A DNA stretch of 9,471 bases from an uncultured Bacillaceae bacterium. GTDB lineage: Bacteria; Bacillota; Bacilli; Bacillales; Amphibacillaceae. Positions 5,888-9,471 of this stretch are shown piece after piece. The position numbers and the translations under genes were made by a program. The stretch's first letter is position 1. Each line of letters starts with the position of its first letter. The stretch covers positions 1 to 9,471 of the forward strand of contig CALZEK010000040.1 in NCBI GenBank assembly GCA_945639745.1. Direction: 5' to 3'. The notes under the pieces are model-generated. The model searched no databases and was not told the origin of the DNA. It saw only the letters and a list, made by a program, of their open reading frames with translations.

Positions 5888-6460
5888 TTATAAAGCTAAT
5901 CCGTTAATAATGTATAGTTCAAATAAATCAGAAATATCTTCTTTAGTTAATGGATCGCGTTCTTTTTCCCAATCAACAATTAAAGCGATGTATAATTTAA
6001 GTAAAATAAATGCAGTGATCTCAGAATCGCATGGTTTAATTTCATTTTTATCAATCGCTTTTTCAATTTTCTCTTTGATAAAAGTTAAAATTGCCGACTC
6101 AAGCTTTTTCATGCCATTTTGAACAATAGGTGTTCCGAAATTTTTATCTTCTTCGAAAAGCTTGAGTGTTAATTGATGTTCTAAGCGAAATTCTAACATT
6201 TTATATAGAGCATCATGTAAATTATCTTTAAAAGGTTTTTCAGATGAAATTGCTTCAAGTGCTTTATTTTCCATATCAGAAATTAAAGTCATAATAATAT
6301 CATCGAATAATTCTTCTTTATTTTTAAAAAAAGTATAAATTGTACCTTTTCCAACATTAGCCATTTTAGCGACTTGATTCATAGTAGTAGCTTTATAACC
6401 AAAAGAAGAAAATGATTTTGTAGCAGCTTTAATAATTTCTTGTTTACGATTAATAGACAT
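5888..6460 (-). CDS. TetR/AcrR-family transcriptional regulator
   Basis: A 190-residue one-component regulator. The N-terminal TetR domain (about 6-52) has the diagnostic helix-turn-helix MNQVAKMANVGKGTIYTFF (27-45) followed by KNKEELFDDI. The helical C-terminal part (55-190) is the variable ligand and dimer domain, and gives no clue to the ligand. GGAGG (6471-6467) lies six bases before the ATG. It is the first gene of a two-gene operon with the YhgE/Pip gene, an arrangement also known for yhgD-yhgE in Bacillus subtilis. It most likely represses its own operon through the palindrome at 6477-6499. This gene and tet(L) are unrelated despite the family name. Confidence 0.92.
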   Translation of the reverse strand: MSINRKQEIIKAATKSFSSFGYKATTMNQVAKMANVGKGTIYTFFKNKEELFDDIIMTLISDMENKALEAISSEKPFKDNLHDALYKMLEFRLEHQLTLKLFEEDKNFGTPIVQNGMKKLESAILTFIKEKIEKAIDKNEIKPCDSEITAFILLKLYIALIVDWEKERDPLTKEDISDLFELYIINGLAL

Positions 6461-6476
6461 ATTATACCTCCGAAAA

Positions 6477-6499
6477 TGACCAAATGAATAAAATGGTCA
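6477..6499. promoter_or_regulatory. Candidate TetR-type operator TGACCA-N11-TGGTCA
   Basis: Perfect six-base arms (6477-6482 and 6494-6499) form a 23-bp palindrome between the proposed promoter and the ribosome site of the TetR gene. Its position in the leader fits autorepression by blocking elongation or initiation. Size and arm sequence are in the usual range for TetR-family operators. Confidence 0.6.
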
Positions 6500-6514
6500 G
6501 TTAGACTAATAAAT

Positions 6515-6543
6515 AATTTAACATAGGTGAAAAAAGAAAGCAA
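6515..6543 (-). promoter_or_regulatory. Promoter of the tetR-yhgE operon
   Basis: TTGCTT (6543-6538) and TAAATT (6520-6515) are separated by 17 bases on the minus strand. The -10 is imperfect, but the -35 is identical to that of the divergent metA promoter. The leader would be about 45-50 bases and would include the candidate operator. Confidence 0.5.
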
Positions 6544-6587
6544 TCTATTTTTATGATAACTTTCAAATTAATTAAAAAAGATTGCTT
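6538..6587. repeat. Inverted repeat joining the divergent tetR and metA -35 boxes
   Basis: Positions 6538-6551 (AAGCAATCTATTTT) and 6574-6587 (AAAAAGATTGCTT with one more A in front) are inverted copies with 13 of 14 bases pairing. The outermost six bases of each arm are the TTGCTT -35 boxes of the two outward promoters. The 22-base centre is AT-rich. Confidence 0.65.
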
Positions 6588-6611
6588 AAAGTTATATGTA
6601 AACGCTATAAT
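6582..6611 (+). promoter_or_regulatory. metA: metA promoter
   Basis: TTGCTT (6582-6587) and a perfect TATAAT (6606-6611) are separated by 18 bases. Transcription would begin near 6618, leaving a leader of only about 25 bases. That is too short for a SAM or T-box riboswitch, which many Bacillota methionine genes carry, so any control must act at the promoter. Confidence 0.75.
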
Positions 6612-6629
6612 AAATAAAAGAAAGATAAT

Positions 6630-6634
6630 AGGAG
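6630..6634 (+). promoter_or_regulatory. metA: metA ribosome-binding site that decides the start
   Basis: AGGAG (6630-6634) lies nine bases before the TTG at 6644 but only three before the ATG at 6638. The TTG start is therefore favoured. It also gives the N-terminus MPINIP that is usual for MetA. Confidence 0.65.
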
Positions 6635-6643
6635 TGAATGGAA

Positions 6644-7552
6644 TTGCCGATAAATATTCCCCATGGATTGCCAGCAGTAGAAAAGCTAAAAGAAGAAAAA
6701 ATCTTTACAATGGATGAAGCAAGAGCTAAAACACAAGATATCCGACCATTAAACATTGTTATTTTAAATTTAATGCCTGAAAAAGAAAAAACAGAATTAC
6801 AACTTCTTCGATTGTTAGGGAACTCTCCATTACAAGTAAATGTTACATTTATGAATACCGCAACACATAAATCTAAAAATGTTAGTTCGTCACATTTAAA
6901 TACGTTTTACTCGACATTTGATGAAATAAAACATCGTCGTTTTGATGGCATGATAGTTACTGGTGCACCGATTGAGCATTTGGAATTCGAAGATGTTAAT
7001 TATTGGGATGAACTAGTCAAAGTGATGGAGTGGTCTAAAGAGTCAGTCACCTCAGTATTTAATATATGTTGGGGAGCACAAGCAGCACTTTATTATCATT
7101 ATGGTATTAATAAATATGAATTACCGAAAAAGTGTTCTGGAATATATGAACATACAGTTAGAGACCATAAAGTTGAACTTGTTAGAGGGTTTAATGAATT
7201 ATATTTAGCCCCACATTCAAGATATACTGAAGTAAGAAGAGAAGATATTGAAAAAAATGATGAGTTAGTAATTCTCTCAGAATCAGAAGATGCTGGCGTG
7301 TTTCTTGTAATGTCAAAAGATGGCAAGCAAATAATGGTAACAGGCCATTTAGAGTATGATGCAATGACTCTTGCTGAGGAATATGAACGAGACTTAGCTA
7401 AAGGAATAGACATAGATATGCCAGAAAATTATTTCCCGGGTAATAATCCAGCAAATCGGCCACTTAATAATTGGCGCTCCCATACACATTTATTATTTTC
7501 AAATTGGTTGAATTATTATGTCTACCAAGCTACACCTTATCAGTGGGAATAA
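6644..7552 (+). CDS. metA: Homoserine O-acetyltransferase (MetA family)
   Basis: This cytosolic enzyme acylates homoserine, the first committed step of methionine synthesis. Starting at the TTG (302 aa) gives the canonical [11 protein letters not shown] and puts the key residues on standard MetA numbering. The nucleophile Cys142 lies in NICWGAQA, and His235 and Glu237 lie in [10 protein letters not shown]. Residue 111 in [10 protein letters not shown] is Glu. In this family Glu111 is tied to acetyl-CoA use and Gly111 (as in E. coli) to succinyl-CoA, so I call it an acetyltransferase despite the frequent name homoserine O-succinyltransferase. The upstream ATG at 6638 would add two residues but has a poorly spaced ribosome site. 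It is a single-gene unit with a strong promoter and its own terminator. No other methionine gene is nearby. Confidence 0.95.
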   Translation: MPINIPHGLPAVEKLKEEKIFTMDEARAKTQDIRPLNIVILNLMPEKEKTELQLLRLLGNSPLQVNVTFMNTATHKSKNVSSSHLNTFYSTFDEIKHRRFDGMIVTGAPIEHLEFEDVNYWDELVKVMEWSKESVTSVFNICWGAQAALYYHYGINKYELPKKCSGIYEHTVRDHKVELVRGFNELYLAPHSRYTEVRREDIEKNDELVILSESEDAGVFLVMSKDGKQIMVTGHLEYDAMTLAEEYERDLAKGIDIDMPENYFPGNNPANRPLNNWRSHTHLLFSNWLNYYVYQATPYQWE

Positions 7553-7555
7553 ACA

Positions 7556-7591
7556 AAAAAGCGTTCTACTAAAGAGAGTAGAACGCTTTTT
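7556..7591. terminator. Bidirectional terminator between metA and the convergent operon
   Basis: AGCGTTCTACT (7560-7570) pairs perfectly with AGTAGAACGCT (7577-7587) around a six-base loop. The stem is flanked by A's on the left and T's on the right, giving a T-run on both strands. It serves metA from one side and the small multidrug-export gene from the other. Confidence 0.93.
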
Positions 7592-7603
7592 ATTTTGTAA
7601 TCA

Positions 7604-8128
7604 CTAAAATAAATTTAATATTTCATTACCTAAAAAAGTTGTTAAAAAACCACTTAAAAATACACCTATGCTTAGAGAAATTAAAATAAGTATGGGGCGT
7701 AATCTAAGTGCAACACCAACTGCAACGCCGACATAAACACCAATAAAAGGAACTAAAAAAATCAAACTGTATAATCCAAACTTTCCATATTTTATGCTAA
7801 TTGAATCAGCTTTTTTTAAATGATGATTTAACCATTGCCATTTGTTAATCAAAGTGTCAAATGCGGTAATTAAAAAAGGTGCCAAGGCAATATTACTTAT
7901 ACTTGCTATTAGAGCTCCTGAAATAGGATGAAACCCAAAGGGGATTGATGCGGCAGCACCAAAAACCACTTCGAATAAGATACTGGGAATGATAACAGAG
8001 GTAATGGCTTGGATACTATGGGTTGTTAAGCCGATTAAATAAGCTAATATAATAAGTGATAATCCAAATAATAAACTTATAGTTATTTTAAATTGTAAAT
8101 ACTTATTTAATTTGGGCTTTTCAGACAT
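7604..8128 (-). CDS. Small multidrug-export-family membrane protein
   Basis: A 174-residue, strongly hydrophobic protein matching the pattern of the 'small multi-drug export protein' family (PF06695 type, named from memory). Helices are likely at about 13-33, 38-60, 66-92, 117-138 and 142-168. The conserved family stretch is KYGKFGLYSLIFLVPFIGVY (113-132), followed by a glycine-rich helix pair. A charged cytoplasmic loop (about 93-112) joins the halves. AGGTGG (8141-8136) lies seven bases before the ATG. The gene starts 15 bases after the VOC gene stop, so the two are cotranscribed. The family name rests on little biochemistry and the substrate is unknown, so drug export should not be assumed. 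Confidence 0.8.
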   Translation of the reverse strand: MSEKPKLNKYLQFKITISLLFGLSLIILAYLIGLTTHSIQAITSVIIPSILFEVVFGAAASIPFGFHPISGALIASISNIALAPFLITAFDTLINKWQWLNHHLKKADSISIKYGKFGLYSLIFLVPFIGVYVGVAVGVALRLRPILILISLSIGVFLSGFLTTFLGNEILNLF

Positions 8129-8143
8129 AACCTTTCCACCTAC

Positions 8144-8797
8144 TTAATTTATAGTGACTTGTCCATCAGGATTTACTTTAATAATACGATTATCAGTTAA
8201 AAAAATAGTTAAAGGTGAAATAATAGCTGGTTCATTAGCGAACTCCCATTTTATACTTTCAGGTGTGAGAACGATAAAAGAATCATCGCGCCCTAAGTAA
8301 TTTACATTATCTTCATCGATTTTAGAGTTAAAATACAGTGGAATACCAGCATCTTGAAGCTCTTCACCAACTTCAATGAGAGATGTTGTTACTATACTTA
8401 TTTCACTTAAATTGTAAAATGCTTCTAATGTAAACGTGCCAAGGAAGTCACGTGATCTCCTCCCAATAAACTCAATCAAATTACCCGAAGGATCTTTTAT
8501 ATAAAAAGAATCTGCATTAAATTGAACGTGGTAAATTTCATCTAGCCCTTCGTTTATTTCTAAAGGATAGTTATTACTTATCCAGTTTTTAATAATCGTA
8601 AATTGATTGCCAGGAATGTTGATTGCAAAATGATAATTTGCTTTTTCTTTTTGTTCAATAAAAGTAATAACTGATTTCCCTATTTGAACGCTAAATTGAG
8701 TTTCTGTCATTTCATTTATTGGAAAGTTAAGGACATTCATATAAAAACGTTTAAGTTGTTTGATTTCATTTGTGTAAAGGATTACTTTTTTTAACAA
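8144..8797 (-). CDS. VOC (glyoxalase/bleomycin-resistance fold) protein
   Basis: A probably cytosolic protein of the vicinal-oxygen-chelate superfamily. Counting from the alternative GTG at 8806 (220 aa), the first VOC module covers about 4-116. It shows the typical ending FYIKDPSGNLIEFIGR (101-116), with His59 in NYHFAI and Glu112 as likely metal ligands. The second part (126-220) keeps only a degenerate half-module. Two-module VOC proteins of this kind include dioxygenases and glyoxalase relatives, but the reaction cannot be inferred. I prefer the TTG at 8797-8795 (217 aa, starting MLKKVILYT), because AGAGG (8810-8806) lies eight bases before it and overlaps the GTG. It is the first gene of an operon with the small multidrug-export gene. 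Confidence 0.82.
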   Translation of the reverse strand: MLKKVILYTNEIKQLKRFYMNVLNFPINEMTETQFSVQIGKSVITFIEQKEKANYHFAINIPGNQFTIIKNWISNNYPLEINEGLDEIYHVQFNADSFYIKDPSGNLIEFIGRRSRDFLGTFTLEAFYNLSEISIVTTSLIEVGEELQDAGIPLYFNSKIDEDNVNYLGRDDSFIVLTPESIKWEFANEPAIISPLTIFLTDNRIIKVNPDGQVTIN

Positions 8798-8805
8798 GTC
8801 AATCA

Positions 8806-8810
8806 CCTCT
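8806..8810 (-). promoter_or_regulatory. Ribosome-binding site that decides the VOC gene start
   Basis: AGAGG (8810-8806) is eight bases upstream of the TTG at 8797. The in-frame GTG (8806-8804) shares its last G, so a ribosome could not use both. TTG is favoured. Confidence 0.55.
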
Positions 8811-8817
8811 TATTTAA

Positions 8818-8826
8818 ATTATAACA
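8818..8826 (-). promoter_or_regulatory. Extended -10 promoter of the VOC operon
   Basis: A perfect TATAAT (8823-8818) is preceded by TGT, giving the extended -10 form TGNTATAAT. No good -35 box is found 16-19 bases upstream, which extended -10 promoters tolerate. Transcription would start just before the ribosome site, so the leader is very short. Confidence 0.55.
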
Positions 8827-8866
8827 TTAAAAATCGGGATAATGATTAATAGAATTATTTATTTAT

Positions 8867-8902
8867 AAAAAAGACTTCAACATTATAATGCTGAAGTCTT
8901 TT
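8867..8902 (-). terminator. Terminator of the MFS transporter gene, overlapping its stop codon
   Basis: AAAAGACTTCA (8869-8879) pairs perfectly with TGAAGTCTTTT (8892-8902). After one mismatch, CAT (8881-8883) pairs with ATG (8888-8890) to close a four-base loop. On the minus strand the stem is followed by a six-T run (8872-8867). The stem includes two bases of the MFS stop codon (8903-8901). Confidence 0.88.
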
Positions 8903-9471
8903 ATTCAAGTTGATTATTATTTTTAGCAATAAAGCCGATAAACACAGCGATTGAAATCATGAGAATTGCACTAACGAGAAATGGTAGACCAAGGTTTTCT
9001 GCAACCCATCCAGAAATTGTTGAACCTGCAACAACGCCTAATGAAAAGAAGGCATAAAATATACCATAAGCTTTTCCACGATCAACATCAGCTGACGCAT
9101 CAGCTACAATTTTGTTCATAGAAGGGAAAATAAGTGCAAAACCTAATCCATAAATAATCATTGCAAGAAAACTTAAAGGTAGAGTGATTATAAAACTTAA
9201 AGAAATTAAAGAAATACCAATTAATAATAGTCCCGATAGAACTAACTTAATATCGTCTACTTGATCAAAAATCCTATTCATAGGTGTTAAAAAGACGAGC
9301 AATGCAACGATACCAAAAGTACTAAGTAACATACCTGTTGTTTCAGTTGTTCTACCCATAAGTTCAACATTAATAGGCAGGGCAAAGGCTAGAGTTCCGT
9401 TGCTAATCATTAAAGCAAAAGCTGCAAGTGATGCTTGAATTAATAATGGATGTTTCAGTAAAGGTAAAAAA
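8901..9471 (-). CDS. MFS transporter, C-terminal half (partial)
   Basis: The frame is open from the stop at 8903-8901 to the right edge, giving 190 codons. The first visible residues are FLPLLKHPLLIQASLAAFALM. An internal ATG at 9410 is not the real start, because the coding frame continues upstream with the same character and begins outside the window. The visible part fits helices 7-12 of a 12-helix major facilitator, with the pattern GMLLSTFGIVALLVFLTPMNRIFDQ after helix 7 and GKAYGIFYAFFSLGVVAGSTISGWVAENLG near helices 10-11 (each shown in part). It is a plasma-membrane transporter, probably a drug or metabolite exporter driven by the proton gradient. The substrate cannot be told. It is not Tet(L). 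Confidence 0.88.
   Translation of the reverse strand, partial: FLPLLKHPLLIQASLAAFALMISNGTLAFALPINVELMGRTTETTGMLLSTFGIVALLVFLTPMNRIFDQVDDIKLVLSGLLLIGISLISLSFIITLPLSFLAMIIYGLGFALIFPSMNKIVADASADVDRGKAYGIFYAFFSLGVVAGSTISGWVAENLGLPFLVSAILMISIAVFIGFIAKNNNQLE

Noticed and set aside
5910..6122. Open frame of 70 codons on the plus strand, antisense to the TetR gene
   Set aside because: It has no ribosome site and no family resemblance, and it lies wholly over a well-supported regulator gene.
6612..6643. SAM or T-box riboswitch upstream of metA
   Set aside because: The predicted transcript leader is only about 25 bases, too short for either structure, and no antiterminator or terminator stem is present before the gene.
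7099..7413. Open frame of 104 codons on the minus strand, antisense to metA
   Set aside because: It lies inside metA, whose catalytic motifs are intact. It has no credible start signal, and its composition is that of a shadow frame.
9408..9410. ATG as the start of a short MFS protein of 169 residues
   Set aside because: The frame stays open to the window edge with membrane-protein character. The visible part matches only the second half of an MFS transporter, so this is an internal methionine.

Overview
The window is AT-rich DNA from a low-GC Gram-positive bacterium (Bacillota). Purine-rich Shine-Dalgarno sites, A/T-ending codons, TTG/GTG starts, an acetyl-type MetA, a YhgE/Pip protein and a tet(L) leader all fit Staphylococcaceae, Bacillaceae or a nearby Lactobacillales lineage. 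The genus cannot be fixed from the sequence. Most of the window looks chromosomal; the left edge carries an acquired resistance gene.

Left edge (1-320, minus strand): the first 39 codons of the tetracycline efflux gene tet(L) run off the window. Its whole expression cassette is present: promoter, 20-residue leader peptide gene, and a hairpin that hides the tet(L) ribosome site. A non-coding stretch (about 300-552) follows, with an unusual nested repeat (399-436) and a palindrome (451-469).

Region 553-2913 (minus): a class-III aminotransferase related to glutamate-1-semialdehyde aminomutase, with its own promoter, lies downstream of a MurR/RpiR-type regulator. A 324-base gap (2914-3237) holds a cluster of four same-orientation DnaA boxes next to an A/T tract, then a strong terminator for the next gene.

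Region 3238-6460 (minus): a TetR-family regulator and a large YhgE/Pip membrane protein form an operon with a candidate operator in the leader. Divergent from it is metA (6644-7552, plus), a homoserine O-acetyltransferase of methionine synthesis. The two outward promoters carry identical -35 boxes at the ends of a long inverted repeat.

Right part (minus): a bidirectional terminator separates metA from a two-gene operon (a VOC/glyoxalase-fold protein followed by a small multidrug-export-family membrane protein). The C-terminal half of an MFS transporter then runs off the right edge.

The gene content is mostly recognisable families. The observations most worth following are the DnaA-box cluster away from any visible dnaA gene, the tet(L) insertion and its junction, the repeat structures at 399-469, the symmetrical tetR/metA promoter region, and the uncharacterised aminotransferase/RpiR pair.
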